Source: Actinobacteria bacterium IMCC26256 (GTDB taxonomy: Bacteria; Actinomycetota; Acidimicrobiia; IMCC26256). From it: DNA of 64,000 bases. Below are positions 1 through 8,613 of this stretch, piece after piece. The DNA lies in the NCBI GenBank assembly GCA_001023575.1, contig CP011489.1:1487001-1551000 (forward strand), given 5' to 3'. The translations under genes were made by a program, and so were the position numbers. The stretch's first letter is position 1, and every line of letters begins with the position of its first letter. The notes under the pieces were generated by a model, which was given only the letters and a program-made list of their open reading frames with translations, had not been told where the DNA came from and searched no databases.

Positions 1-608
1 CAGAGGCTTACGCTGCTGACGCACTCATGGTGCTCTGTGAGAAGGCGAGCACGAAGCACTCGAGCGAGAGTGGCGGGAAAGCGACTCGACCTAACGCCGT
101 GATGAATATTCGCATCGACATAGATGCCCTCAAGCGTGGGCGCACGGTAGGTGGCGAGGTATGTGAGATCGCAGGCGTTGGTCCGATACCAGTCGCGACT
201 GCGACAGCGTATTTAGGAGAAGCATTCTTAAAGCTCCTCATTCTCGATGGCACGGAGATAAAGACAATCGCTCACATGGGGCGCGCATTACCAGCAAAAC
301 TGCGCACCGCCATCGAGGAGCGAGACCGTCTCTGCCAAGTACCAACATGCGACGTCACGCTTGGCCTGGAGATAGACCACATCGTGCCCTTCGCTGAGGG
401 TGGGCCAACCACTTTTGAGAACCTTGTACGCCTCTGCAAACGTCATCACCTCCAAAAAACACATGACGGGTACAGACTCCTAGAACGGGTACCCGGAGCA
501 AGTAGCGGAGTGGGTGAACTCGCCTCAGAACCACGGTGGGAATGGCGACCACCGAGATGCAACGATCCTGCACCAGACCGAGATATTGACCTAAGTGATA
601 CAGGTTGA
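1..608 (+). CDS. DUF222/HNH endonuclease, C-terminal part (5' end outside window)
   Basis: The frame is already open at base 3 (EAYAADAL precedes the first ATG at 27), so this is the C-terminal part of a longer gene and not a complete short one. It carries an HNH nuclease motif: CQVPTC, then EIDHI, then GG, N and LCKRHH. The second DUF222/HNH gene at 22088-23317 aligns along the whole visible part; by my count there are 22 differences over about 130 residues ending at KTHDGYRL. Family knowledge: DUF222/HNH (13E12-like) proteins are multicopy in actinobacteria, and their biological role is not settled. Any LexA box like the one on the paralogue would lie upstream of the window. Confidence 0.9.
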   Translation, partial: EAYAADALMVLCEKASTKHSSESGGKATRPNAVMNIRIDIDALKRGRTVGGEVCEIAGVGPIPVATATAYLGEAFLKLLILDGTEIKTIAHMGRALPAKLRTAIEERDRLCQVPTCDVTLGLEIDHIVPFAEGGPTTFENLVRLCKRHHLQKTHDGYRLLERVPGASSGVGELASEPRWEWRPPRCNDPAPDRDIDLSDTG

Positions 609-645
609 GAGCGCTCGGGACTTTTACTCCTAGTCTGTAATACAC

Positions 646-2250
646 ATGCCTTCTAACTTGACTGCCGATCTGCTTCCATCTAAGCCTGCTGCTGCTTTAA
701 GTGGAGCCGTCGGAGTTGGGGTCGCAATTGCTGTTGGAGAAATAGCCTCCAAGGCTCTTAATGCTGACCCATCCCCTCTCTACGCCGTCGGCGGTGCATT
801 TATTGATCGCTTTGCCGGGAGCCTCAAAGATATTGCGATACAGCTATTCGGCAAGAACGACAAGACCGCACTAATTGTTGGAACGGTCATCATCTCGCTC
901 TGCATCGGAGCATTAATCGGACTCGGCGCACGCCGTCGGCAGTGGCTTCCTTTGTTGGCCTTTAGCGCCTTTGGAGTATTCGGCGCCTGGGCACAGACCG
1001 TGCGCGCAGACGTAGGGATACTCGATGCCTGCCTAACCGCTATCTACGCAGTGGCGATCGGTCTCGCCTGTACTCATTTACTGCTCCGCCTAGCAACGCC
1101 GAGACCTCGAACGAATCTCTCGGGATCGACCTCACAAATCTCACCAGCGCTACCAGCACAACCAGACCGGGAGGAGAGACAAGACGTCTCACTCCCATCG
1201 CGCCGACACTTCTTAGGTACAGCAGGAGGGTTAATCGTCCTGGCCTACGCGGGAGTGAAAGTAGCCGGAGCGTTAGCAGGCGAGGACGTGATAGCCGCGG
1301 TAAAGAACATTCGCATTCCTCGTCCGTTTCGCAGACGAGCACTCCCCGCCCTCCAACCCTTCAAGGTAAGCGGTGTCGCAGAGTATGTAACTCCAACATC
1401 TGAGTTTTATAGGATCGATACATCCCTGCGCACACCAAACGTCGACGCATCTACATGGCGCCTCAAGATAAGAGGCTTGGTCGATACCCCGTTCGAGGTC
1501 ACCTACGCCGAGCTACTCGCAATGCCGAGCATTGAAGAGGTCGTAACGCTTAGTTGTGTATCGAACGAGGTCGGAGGCGACCTAGTTGGAAATGCAGTAT
1601 GGCAAGGAGTGCCGTTATCAGCTCTCCTAGAGCGTGCTGGAGTACAAGCAGAGGCTGAGCAACTCTTCTCCCGCTCTGTAGATGGCTGGACATGCGGCTT
1701 CCCGATTGAGGCAGCAGCAGATGGACGCGTCGCCATGGTCGCCTATGCAATGAACGGAGCTCGCCTCCCAACCGCCCACGGATTCCCTGCGCGACTAGTG
1801 GTCTCCGGACTCTACGGCTACGTCTCTGCAACCAAGTGGCTCGAGAGTATTGAACTTACGACTTGGCAAGGCGCCAACGGTTTCTGGGTGCCTCGTGGCT
1901 GGTCTAAAGAAGGCCCCGTAAAACTGAGTTCGCGAATTGATGTCCCGCGCTCCGGTTCACGTGTCAAAGAAGGCATGTTTGCTCTCGGTGGTGTTGCATG
2001 GTCACCATCAATAGGAGTCGCATCCGTTGAGGTCTCTATAGACAATGGCCCATGGCAGGCAGCAGAGTTAGGAAATGTTGCGAGCGAACATACCTGGGTG
2101 CAGTGGCGTTACGTCTGGAGCGCGACGGCCGGGCGCCACACCGCAAGAGTGCGTGCGACTGATCAAAACGGCAACGCCCAAGTGACAGCGAATCAGGCTC
2201 CAGCACCAAACGGCGCAACTGGTCTGCACCAAGTCTCTTTCAGCGTTTAG
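646..2250 (+). CDS. Membrane-anchored sulfite-oxidase-family molybdopterin oxidoreductase
   Basis: A 534-residue protein. The first ~150 residues hold several hydrophobic helices (around 13-35, 75-95, 100-118, 125-148), followed by a linker with a further hydrophobic segment near 190. From about 235 comes the oxidoreductase molybdopterin-binding domain, with the expected cofactor-ligating cysteine in TLSCVSNEVGG and the signature HGFPARLVVSGLYGY. The C-terminal ~110 residues resemble the Mo-co dimerisation domain (immunoglobulin-like). Reaction type is oxidation or reduction of a small substrate at a Mo centre outside or at the membrane; the substrate cannot be told. It starts at ATG 646 just after the HNH fragment, and no clear Shine-Dalgarno is visible. 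Molybdenum cofactor genes (mobA, fdhD) occur 25 kb away. Confidence 0.88.
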   Translation: MPSNLTADLLPSKPAAALSGAVGVGVAIAVGEIASKALNADPSPLYAVGGAFIDRFAGSLKDIAIQLFGKNDKTALIVGTVIISLCIGALIGLGARRRQWLPLLAFSAFGVFGAWAQTVRADVGILDACLTAIYAVAIGLACTHLLLRLATPRPRTNLSGSTSQISPALPAQPDREERQDVSLPSRRHFLGTAGGLIVLAYAGVKVAGALAGEDVIAAVKNIRIPRPFRRRALPALQPFKVSGVAEYVTPTSEFYRIDTSLRTPNVDASTWRLKIRGLVDTPFEVTYAELLAMPSIEEVVTLSCVSNEVGGDLVGNAVWQGVPLSALLERAGVQAEAEQLFSRSVDGWTCGFPIEAAADGRVAMVAYAMNGARLPTAHGFPARLVVSGLYGYVSATKWLESIELTTWQGANGFWVPRGWSKEGPVKLSSRIDVPRSGSRVKEGMFALGGVAWSPSIGVASVEVSIDNGPWQAAELGNVASEHTWVQWRYVWSATAGRHTARVRATDQNGNAQVTANQAPAPNGATGLHQVSFSV

Positions 2251-2362
2251 TGACAGTCAGAGCATTTAAGAGTCTCGTCTAGGGGCCCTATCCAGCGCGC
2301 TGAAATGCGCATACAGAGTTAGAAGGGTGGAACTGACGCACTCTAAATCGTTCTAGATATCA

Positions 2363-2412
2363 CATACCTGATAAGAGTTAGCCTAGATTGCATATCTGAT
2401 AAAAGTTAACCT
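2363..2412. repeat. Imperfect 22-bp direct repeat, period 28, at a gene end
   Basis: CATACCTGATAAGAGTTAGC at 2363 and CATATCTGATAAAAGTTAAC at 2391 are near-identical over 22 bases (three differences). The minus-strand gene ending at 2378 has its TAA stop inside the first copy, so its last codons look duplicated past the stop. One of several short tandem duplications at gene borders in this window. Confidence 0.7.
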
Positions 2413-3310
2413 GTGGTGCATAAGCCGGGGGAACGCGGTAGACGCCGATAGCGCATTTCGGAGCCACAAATTGTATTTGGTAATTGTGACGACCCCTGCT
2501 CGTGGGTTTACCTTGATAGGTCACGCGCAAGTGAGGAAATCTACATGAAGCGGCATCGGTCGGAACGCAGAGCGGATCACCATTCACGCGAGATGCTCTA
2601 AGCGGCGTCTCCCAAACACTCCCGACAGTATTTGGATTATCCCAAATCTGATCTCCGTCAACAACAAAACTATGCACACCTAGGTCAGAAGATCTTGCTC
2701 TGATTACATGCTCTTGTATTAGGCATACCTCGGCGTCCTCTCGAAGGCCATCCGGATAAGGGTTGTTCGGATCCGGGGCATACCAACCACGCTGGCAGAA
2801 TCTTATGGTGAGTTCAAGATCTAAGGGCTGCCATTTGACTGCCCTGCTCAGAGTCGTCCTGCAATTATTAGGGTCTGGTTCGCTGGAATCGATTGTTTTA
2901 TACCTTCCGAAAGATCCAAGCGCCGTTCCTAAGGCAATACTCGGTTTTGTGCAGTGAGCCAGAGTCCCGGATACTCCAGTCTTTGACTCTGAATAATCGA
3001 TTTTGATGAAGCATTCGCCAAACCAAGCTCGATACGGATAGGCGTTTAAAATTTTCGCCGAAGAGAGGTTCGACTCGGGGGGTTGCCCGTTCGGTGAATG
3101 AGTACAGAGATAATCATTCGTTAGGTTGAACGTTGATCCGTAATTGCCGTTACTACTTGCGCCAGAGAGGTCGGCTTTATTGCTCCCTTGGTTTATTACA
3201 AGCCATCCGCCCGCACCTAGTAACAAGAGGAGCGCAGCCAAGCTTGATAACAGCACACGCTTGCGCCTTCGAGACAGCCCCGGCGTTTGCTTCTCTGTAC
3301 CGTCGTTCAC
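2378..3310 (-). CDS. Hypothetical membrane-anchored exported protein
   Basis: 310 residues starting at GTG 3310, with GGAG six bases upstream. The N-terminus is charged and rich in Arg/Lys (RRRKR), followed by a Leu/Ala-rich membrane helix at about 18-40, so the rest (41-310) is probably outside the cytoplasm. That region is Asn/Asp/Pro rich and has about ten cysteines spread along it, which could form disulfides. I do not recognise a family. The convergent end next to the molybdoenzyme is marked by a duplicated stretch. No operon partner: the next minus-strand gene is 140 bp upstream. Confidence 0.7.
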   Translation of the reverse strand: MNDGTEKQTPGLSRRRKRVLLSSLAALLLLLGAGGWLVINQGSNKADLSGASSNGNYGSTFNLTNDYLCTHSPNGQPPESNLSSAKILNAYPYRAWFGECFIKIDYSESKTGVSGTLAHCTKPSIALGTALGSFGRYKTIDSSEPDPNNCRTTLSRAVKWQPLDLELTIRFCQRGWYAPDPNNPYPDGLREDAEVCLIQEHVIRARSSDLGVHSFVVDGDQIWDNPNTVGSVWETPLRASRVNGDPLCVPTDAASCRFPHLRVTYQGKPTSRGRHNYQIQFVAPKCAIGVYRVPPAYAPQVNFYQICNLG

Positions 3311-3452
3311 ATCTCACTCCATTCCTAGAACTAATGACAACGAGAGAATACGTGTTCACTTAATCCTTGACAATGTAACGAAACTACAATTTCAGAGGAC
3401 CAAGGAGATGAAGGCCCAGGCGGGGCTACGGATTCCCTACTTGGCGCCTCAA

Positions 3453-3950
3453 TCAAAGGCTTTTAGGTGGAGCAAACCCCTCTGGCCATCTCGTTGCGTC
3501 ATCCCAGAGCACACCGTTCAGATTCGCCCCTTCGAGTATCGCATTCACGAGAAATGCAGCTCTCAGATCGGCACCAGTTAGGTCTGCATCGGTTAGGTCG
3601 ACCGAATTGAGATCGGCCTCAACCAACAGAGCATTCGTAAAATCTGCACCGCTGCAATCAGAGTTGCAGAGGTGGGCATCTGAGAGGTCGCCACCGACTA
3701 GTGATGCTCCGCGCAGCGATGCGGACTTCAAGCTCGCAGCCTTCAATACCGCTCCACTTAGGTTCGCATTATCCATATGCGCACCCCGCAGTGTTGCAGC
3801 AGTTAGATCCGAGCCACTTAGGGCTGCCCCCGACAATTGAGCGCCCTCTAGGTCGATTCGAGTGAGGTTCATGCCAGAGAGGGAGGCGCCTGTTAAATCT
3901 GCTCCAGGGAGACTCGCCCAAGCTCTTAACTCGCGACCATTAACCAACAT
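3453..3950 (-). CDS. Pentapeptide-repeat protein
   Basis: 165 residues made almost wholly of A(D/N)LXX-type pentapeptides (for example GADLTGASLSGMNL and ANLSGAVLKAASLKSASLRG) from about 17 to 145. Known: such repeats fold as a right-handed quadrilateral beta helix, and some members mimic DNA and protect gyrase, but most have no known role. The C-terminus (GVLWDDATRWPEGF) is the usual capping sequence of many cyanobacterial and actinobacterial members. No signal peptide or membrane helix. It stands 44 bp downstream of the GST-like pair on the same strand and could be co-transcribed. Confidence 0.9.
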   Translation of the reverse strand: MLVNGRELRAWASLPGADLTGASLSGMNLTRIDLEGAQLSGAALSGSDLTAATLRGAHMDNANLSGAVLKAASLKSASLRGASLVGGDLSDAHLCNSDCSGADFTNALLVEADLNSVDLTDADLTGADLRAAFLVNAILEGANLNGVLWDDATRWPEGFAPPKSL

Positions 3951-3960
3951 GACGCACGCC

Positions 3961-4005
3961 TGTTCTAATGAGCAGTGTTCTAATGAGCAGTGTTCTAATC
4001 AGCAT
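3961..4005. repeat. Three tandem 15-bp units spanning a stop codon
   Basis: TGTTCTAATGAGCAG occurs at 3961 and 3976, and TGTTCTAATCAGCAT at 3991. The minus-strand GST gene stops at the TAG in the third copy (3997-3995). Because the unit is 15 bp, the other two copies add two further in-frame TAG stops downstream. Confidence 0.85.
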
Positions 4006-4729
4006 CGTTCTTCAACTCGCGATATTTATGAAACCTTCCAGAGAATTCACTCTGCTGCTCATCACTCCACCGAACCGCTTCCCCACCAGGAAGAGCCAGA
4101 CAGCGAGCCGCATGATCCTGCACCAACCGCGGCAGCTCTCCCTCAAAACCAAGGGAGCGCAATCCATCCAACCTCACGTAGAAGGGAATCAGTGCGGCCT
4201 CAGCTATTGAGGCTCCATCCCCTACCAGCCATCCAGTTGGTTCCAGCTTTGTTGCTAATTCGGTTAGGGAATCCACAAGCCGGTCGCTAGCGCGCCTGAT
4301 GCTCTCCGGATTGACCCCGTAATAAATAGCGATCATCGGGGGAAAGATATTTTTATCTACCCATCTTGCTGCTTTGAGGGAATCGCCTGAGAGCGCGCCG
4401 ACCGACAAGTAGAGGCGTTCAAGAATCGGAATTGAGTCAGCGAGGTAACGACCGCCCTCTCGGATCATCGGGATCTCAGCGCGTGGAGAGTTCGCTACAA
4501 ACTCTGCGGGAACAACGAAGTCCTTCGGGCGTACTGCAGTGGGTGGGACATCTACAACTTCGTAGGAGATTCCAAGTTGAGCGAGTGCGAACTCAACGCG
4601 CACCGAGAACGGGCATATCCAATGCCCAAATAACGTAACTGGCTCTTCTAACTGAAGCGGCATTTCAGGGGATGTCTCAGGTGATTGACTCGACTGGCCT
4701 TCACTTGAGACAAGCACGCCGCCGTTCAT
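3995..4729 (-). CDS. Glutathione S-transferase family protein
   Basis: 244 residues. After a polar N-terminus comes a thioredoxin-fold N-terminal domain (about 32-110) with the opening LFGHWICPFSVRVEFAL and the cis-proline region RAEIPMIREGGRYLADS that positions a glutathione-like thiol. The C-terminal helical domain follows, with the N-capping region GDGASIAEAALIPFYVRLD. It resembles the stringent-starvation-protein/omega-like GSTs with a C-P-x-S active site. Actinobacteria usually lack glutathione, so the thiol used is open. The start overlaps the stop of the upstream GST-like gene by four bases (ATGA), which argues for one operon. Its stop lies in a 15-bp tandem repeat. Confidence 0.85.
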   Translation of the reverse strand: MNGGVLVSSEGQSSQSPETSPEMPLQLEEPVTLFGHWICPFSVRVEFALAQLGISYEVVDVPPTAVRPKDFVVPAEFVANSPRAEIPMIREGGRYLADSIPILERLYLSVGALSGDSLKAARWVDKNIFPPMIAIYYGVNPESIRRASDRLVDSLTELATKLEPTGWLVGDGASIAEAALIPFYVRLDGLRSLGFEGELPRLVQDHAARCLALPGGEAVRWSDEQQSEFSGRFHKYRELKNDAD

Positions 4730-5757
4730 ACGAAAAGTGACTCGCAGCCGGTACCGGCAAGTACTCCGTCAACCCACTCTCGATCGGCCGAACTCAGAGC
4801 CGTGTACGCATCTCGTATCCACCCAATGGTCTTGCCTTGATACGCAAATGCCCCTTGGCGATACTCCGCTCCTCGTATCTTGCAGACGACCTCAGCCTCT
4901 CCAGATTTGAGGGCTGCCTCATTCGCGAGCATAAATGGAGCGTAAGTCGATCCGATCTCGTTGAAGAGCGGAGTAAGCGTCTCCAGAGGGAGATCGTCGC
5001 GGCCGTACCAACCAGAATCGCCATCCACTCGCCACCACGAGAGGTCGTCAACACGATTGATCCACGAGTACACGCGCGGCCCATGCGATATGCAGAGGTC
5101 AGTCGATGGGGGCTCAATAATTGCTAATTGGCTTAATTGTCCATAGAGGCCAAAGTCTGAACTCCCGGGGCGATTGCCAAGAAGAAAGTCATTGCCCTCA
5201 AGGTGCCGATGGAGAATCTCAAGGAGGCGCATATAACTCGACTCAATAATTGGAGCATTGGTATCTGTACTTCCAACGAGAGCGCGCCTACCGACCTGAC
5301 GATCAACGATGTAATCACCCATGCGCTCGAGGCGTTCGTCGGTAGCGTGCAGACCAGGCCATACCGGAAGCAACCTGCGCGCCCGCTCTACGGATTCTCG
5401 CGGCGCCCAGCGATAGTGATACATCATCTTGGTTACCCACTCGTCGGCATAGTCCTCGATGAGTAGGTCCAAGAAGTGAAGGGCTGCATCTGTTGGCTTG
5501 AGACTGCGCTCCCTAAACATCGTCTCTAGGCGAGCGATCTGAGGGGTCGAGTCGACCATTACCTCGGTGACCTCGCCGGAGACGTCGGGGAATCCAAGCA
5601 CCGGGATGATCGCTACCTTGGGCCTCGGAATTCCCTGCTCATCGGCTGTCCCCTGAATCGCCCATCGAAAAGGAATCTGGCGATACCGCAGGACCGCACG
5701 CATCTTGAGGGAGTAGGGCGAACCGTATGTGCCGACGAGTGTTAACGGATTAGGCAT
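4726..5757 (-). CDS. GST-like protein with long C-terminal domain
   Basis: 343 residues. An N-terminal thioredoxin-fold GST domain (LVGTYGSPYSLKMRAVLRYR, residues 5-90) is followed by a long helical region; GNDFLLGNRPGSSDFGLYGQLSQL matches the conserved GST C-terminal folding module. The protein is about 100 residues longer than a plain GST, and the extra ~80 C-terminal residues are of unknown role. The active site is S-P-Y-S, without cysteine. Its ATG follows directly on the TAA of a 24-codon ORF (TAAATG), and it overlaps the next GST gene by 4 bp. Function is probably thiol conjugation, isomerisation or redox; the substrate is unknown. Confidence 0.8.
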   Translation of the reverse strand: MPNPLTLVGTYGSPYSLKMRAVLRYRQIPFRWAIQGTADEQGIPRPKVAIIPVLGFPDVSGEVTEVMVDSTPQIARLETMFRERSLKPTDAALHFLDLLIEDYADEWVTKMMYHYRWAPRESVERARRLLPVWPGLHATDERLERMGDYIVDRQVGRRALVGSTDTNAPIIESSYMRLLEILHRHLEGNDFLLGNRPGSSDFGLYGQLSQLAIIEPPSTDLCISHGPRVYSWINRVDDLSWWRVDGDSGWYGRDDLPLETLTPLFNEIGSTYAPFMLANEAALKSGEAEVVCKIRGAEYRQGAFAYQGKTIGWIRDAYTALSSADREWVDGVLAGTGCESLFV

Positions 5758-5832
5758 TTAGAGGCCCCGGGTAGCGTTCCAGAAAGGAGTCTCATTTGCC
5801 TTGGGAGTGATTTTCAAGCCATCAAATTCCAT
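5758..5832 (-). CDS. 24-residue peptide ORF upstream of the GST pair
   Basis: ATG at 5832 follows AACGGAG at a 5-base spacing, a near-ideal ribosome binding site. The reading frame gives a 24-residue peptide (begins MEFDGLKITPK, ends FWNATRGL) and stops at TAA 5760-5758, one base before the ATG of the GST-like gene. It could be a leader peptide coupling translation of the operon, a small protein, or a ribosomally made precursor peptide; there is no sequence feature that decides. A hairpin-rich stretch lies just upstream (5857-5939). Seen directly: SD, length, TAAATG junction. Inferred: that it is translated. Confidence 0.45.
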   Translation of the reverse strand: MEFDGLKITPKANETPFWNATRGL

Positions 5833-5856
5833 AATTTCTCCGTTATCAAGATTTTG

Positions 5857-5939
5857 AGCCAGCCCCCGAGGATAGCGGAGGGGGCCGCTGTTGTGCGGCG
5901 TGGCTTCGGTGGGTCTCGCTAACGTGAGTCCCCCCAACC
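5857..5939. ncRNA. Candidate structured leader RNA between divergent genes
   Basis: Three helices can be drawn. AGCC (5857) pairs with GGCT (5902), enclosing GCCCCC/GGGGGC (5862-5867/5880-5885) and a CGC/GCG hairpin. Beside it GGTGGG-CTC (5908) pairs with GAG-CCC-ACC (5926-5939). The element could be read in either direction: toward the 24-codon ORF and GST pair (minus) or the small protein at 6020 (plus). I could not match it to a riboswitch class I know. No U-run follows, so it is not a plain terminator. Confidence 0.35.
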
Positions 5940-6019
5940 AATAGACGATCTGACGGGGAGTTCGCCTCCGAAGTAGGGTCTCTATCCACTACTAGTCAAC
6001 AAGGAATTAGAGGAAAAAC

Positions 6020-6328
6020 ATGAATCACCTGCGAATTGCAAAGTATGACGTCTTGAAGGGAACCTCCAAGGAGGTTGCAGAGGTCGCCGTAGGACCCGGC
6101 GGAATTCTCGACATCTACCGCTCTATGCCTGGCTTTCAGGCCTACTCGCTCCTTGAGATTGACGCTATTACCGTCATGGGCATCACAGCATGGGAGACGC
6201 ACGAGGAGGCAGAGGCGGCAACACGCGCTGCGGCAGAGTGGGTAGCCACTCACCTCGAGGGTCGTATTCACCGCACCTCCAACGAAATCGGCGACTCCCT
6301 CTTCTGGGAAGGCGTCATGTCCAAGTAA
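6020..6328 (+). CDS. Small dimeric alpha/beta-barrel-like protein
   Basis: 102 residues, ATG preceded by AGAGGA at good spacing. The pattern (N-terminal strand LRIAKYDVL, helix, PGFQAYSLLEID, strand ITVMGITAWET, helix EEAEAATRAAAEWVATHLEG) fits the ferredoxin-like fold of antibiotic-biosynthesis-monooxygenase / EthD-like proteins, which act as dimers. No catalytic residue can be named, so function is unknown. A strong intrinsic terminator follows at 6365, so this is a single-gene transcript. Confidence 0.72.
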   Translation: MNHLRIAKYDVLKGTSKEVAEVAVGPGGILDIYRSMPGFQAYSLLEIDAITVMGITAWETHEEAEAATRAAAEWVATHLEGRIHRTSNEIGDSLFWEGVMSK

Positions 6329-6364
6329 TTTAAATCAGTCTTACGAGACTGCGCAAAGATATCC

Positions 6365-6414
6365 AACTGCCCCGACCGCACTAGCGATTCGCTAGTGGGT
6401 TGGGGCAGTTTTTT
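6365..6414 (+). terminator. Strong Rho-independent terminator
   Basis: AACTGCCCC (6365) pairs with GGGGCAGTT (6402), and inside it CACTAGCG pairs with CGCTAGTG around a 3-base loop; six T follow. It ends the transcript of the 6020-6328 gene. The remaining 190 bases up to the next gene hold nothing I can name. Confidence 0.92.
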
Positions 6415-6601
6415 CTCTACAGCAGGGCAGTCCTCCAGCCGATAGGCAGGCATGAAGCAACTACGGGACTCCGGGATCATTTCATTACTGACCGCAGCAG
6501 CTAACAGACTGCTTGATTCTTGGCAGGAGCTCGATTCGTTTAGCTCAGTAGCCAAAATGCCTGCATCTAACGAGCGGTAACCAGCTCGAACGAAGGGCGC
6601 G

Positions 6602-6853
6602 CTATGCGCGGCGTTGCTTATCAAGCACGTCGATTGCATCGTGGCGCGCATTGCCTAGAAGCCAGACGACTCCTACTATTAAAGTTCCCCACCCAGTAAT
6701 TAGCCCAGCAATCGCACATCCAAGCCATCTCAGCTTGTGGTGCCCTGACATGCGAAAAGCTCTGCGCTTAAGGCGAGCAATATCGTAGATAGTCAAAGCG
6801 CCAATCGGGATGCCGATGACGTATCCAATTATTAAAAATTGTGTAATGCTCAT
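6602..6853 (-). CDS. Small two-helix membrane protein
   Basis: 83 residues with hydrophobic helices at about 5-25 and 45-68 and a basic linker between them (RLKRRAFRMSGHHKLRW). The layout (helix, basic loop with His/Lys, Gly-Trp-Gly rich second helix) resembles small TM2 or superinfection-immunity-like proteins, but I see no diagnostic signature and leave it unnamed. It stands alone, ~90 bp downstream of another small membrane gene on the same strand. Confidence 0.62.
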   Translation of the reverse strand: MSITQFLIIGYVIGIPIGALTIYDIARLKRRAFRMSGHHKLRWLGCAIAGLITGWGTLIVGVVWLLGNARHDAIDVLDKQRRA

Positions 6854-6944
6854 GCCCGTTTTTCGACTAAATCTTTAGTGGCGATAATTTGTCAGCAGAT
6901 TTTTTGACCAGAGGCGGATTGCCTCTGCGTTGAGAGAACGCATC

Positions 6945-7340
6945 TTAAAGCTCCGACCCACCACCTGACTCAGCGGAGCTCGATGAGGTACGCGTGCGAG
7001 TTCGACGTGCAACAGCACCACAGACCTCAGCGCCAGAGAAGAGGATTGCACTCGAGATTAGACAAGGGGCGAAAACAAGAAGAAAGAAGAACCAGTTGAA
7101 AGTGGTCTGAACCCCTCCCGCTACTTTTAGCGGTTGGATCAAATAACTCACAACACTCAACGTTCCTTTACCCCCAACGAACGCTAGATCCTGATTAGTA
7201 ACTTGGGCTGGAAGCAAGAGCCCAAAAATTGCTCCTATGAATAAGCCGCCGCCTAGAACAAGTAGCGCAGCAATCCGCAGTCTCTGCTGAGATGTTTGGG
7301 CTGACTGTCCCTGAGTAATAATTCTCTTATTTTTTTTCAC
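6945..7340 (-). CDS. Hypothetical two-helix membrane protein
   Basis: 131 residues. A basic N-terminus is followed by a membrane helix at about 23-44, a 35-residue outer or inner loop, a second helix at about 80-100, and a C-terminal tail rich in Arg, Thr and Ser ending SSSSAESGGGSEL. No family recognised. Low-complexity tail suggests a disordered cytoplasmic end. The start codon lies in an A/T-rich run (a T9 run on the plus strand, 7329-7337). Confidence 0.6.
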   Translation of the reverse strand: MKKNKRIITQGQSAQTSQQRLRIAALLVLGGGLFIGAIFGLLLPAQVTNQDLAFVGGKGTLSVVSYLIQPLKVAGGVQTTFNWFFFLLVFAPCLISSAILFSGAEVCGAVARRTRTRTSSSSAESGGGSEL

Positions 7341-7525
7341 AGGGTCTTATTATGCCGCTAACTCCAAGAATAATGGCGGACAAATTACTAAAATTTCGCC
7401 CAATCCATAAAGATGCTGAGTGACGTAGTGTCAGATTCTGAATCAACTCAAGGACTAAGATTATGAATCATGCCTTGTGGTTCTCAGCGCACAGGGGCAT
7501 TTGAACCCAGACTAGGAGCAATAAC

Positions 7526-8602
7526 TTGCCTTCCCAAGCCCTTGCAGTAGCCGAGCACGCACTTCTTGTGGAGCGTCGCCCGCTCACACGTGCGGAGGTA
7601 ATGGCGGTGGCAAACGAACCACTTGAACTAGTCCCCGACCTTGTTGGCCTCGCCCATCGCGTGAGGCTCCAGTACTGCGGCGACACTGTTGAGTTAGAGA
7701 GCCTCATCAACGCCAAATCTGGAGCATGCCCAGAGGACTGCGCGTTCTGCTCACAATCTGTCAAGTTCGATACTGGAGTTGATGTCTACGCCTTCCTTGA
7801 TTTAGGCGAGGTACTAGAGGCAGCCCACGCCACTAAGGCAGCAGGGGCTACGCAGTTCTGCATAGTTGTTGCAGTGCGCGGGCCATCAGAGCGTCTTCTA
7901 GACAAGGTGATTGCTGCGGTTAACGCTGTAAATGAGCAGACTGGCCTTGAGGTTGCATGCTCACTTGGGCTACTTACAGATGAGCAGGCGAAGCGTCTCG
8001 CCGATGCTGGAGTGCGCCGTTATAACCACAATCTTGAGGCACCAAGATCAAGATTCCCCGAGGTCTGCACTACGCACTCATACGACGATCGCGTCGATAC
8101 CGCCAAGCGCGCAATTGCTGCCGGCATGGAGCTTTGTTGTGGAGGCATCCTCGGGATGGGTGAGACACTTGAAGAGCGAGTCGAGTTTGCTTTCGAGCTA
8201 GCGGAGCTCGACCCATGTGAGGTACCCATCAACCTTCTTGACCCTCGCCCAGGTACTCCACTCGCCGATTACACAATGCTCTCTCCGCGTGAGGCACTAC
8301 AGGCAATTGCGTTATTCCGCTTAGTTCTGCCTTCTGCATGGCTGCGTCTTGCTGGTGGTCGCGAACGAGTCCTTGGTGAGCTTCAGGGCATGGGGCTTCT
8401 CGCAGGGGCTAACGCTCTCATCGTTGGTAACTACCTAACCACTGGCGGTCGGTCTCCTGAAGAAGACCACGCACTTCTCGAGGCATTAGGTATGCCGGTA
8501 GCTGACGGACCTGGCGAGGGGCGTTTCGTGATTGACGCAACTGGTGCACACGCGTTGCCTGCCAAGCCGCAGCGCACGAACATTCCAGTAACTGCTAATT
8601 AG
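7526..8602 (+). CDS. bioB: Biotin synthase
   Basis: 358 residues, radical-SAM enzyme that inserts sulfur into dethiobiotin, the last step of biotin synthesis. The cluster-binding CxxxCxxC is seen as C68-C72-C75 (SGACPEDCAFCSQS), followed by the barrel motifs YNHNLEAPRSRFPEV and GGILGMGET. GNYLTTGGRSPEEDHALLE is the conserved C-terminal segment. Length is normal. The start used is TTG at 7526 behind AGGAGC; no in-frame ATG exists before the conserved region. No other bio genes are nearby. A 13-codon ORF with AAGGA (7462-7503) precedes it and might be a leader. Confidence 0.97.
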   Translation: MPSQALAVAEHALLVERRPLTRAEVMAVANEPLELVPDLVGLAHRVRLQYCGDTVELESLINAKSGACPEDCAFCSQSVKFDTGVDVYAFLDLGEVLEAAHATKAAGATQFCIVVAVRGPSERLLDKVIAAVNAVNEQTGLEVACSLGLLTDEQAKRLADAGVRRYNHNLEAPRSRFPEVCTTHSYDDRVDTAKRAIAAGMELCCGGILGMGETLEERVEFAFELAELDPCEVPINLLDPRPGTPLADYTMLSPREALQAIALFRLVLPSAWLRLAGGRERVLGELQGMGLLAGANALIVGNYLTTGGRSPEEDHALLEALGMPVADGPGEGRFVIDATGAHALPAKPQRTNIPVTAN

Positions 8603-8613
8603 CTTTTGCCGTT

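Noticed and set aside
3961-4005. CRISPR-like array
   Set aside because: Units are contiguous 15-mers without spacers and no cas genes are present.
6268-6651. Minus-strand ORF of 127 codons
   Set aside because: It lies over the terminator and the ends of two better genes, has no membrane or domain pattern, and its N-terminus overlaps the clear small membrane protein at 6602-6853.
7462-7503. 13-codon ORF before bioB as a regulatory leader
   Set aside because: It has a fair SD, but no terminator or alternative stems could be drawn in the short gap, so evidence is too thin to list it as a gene.
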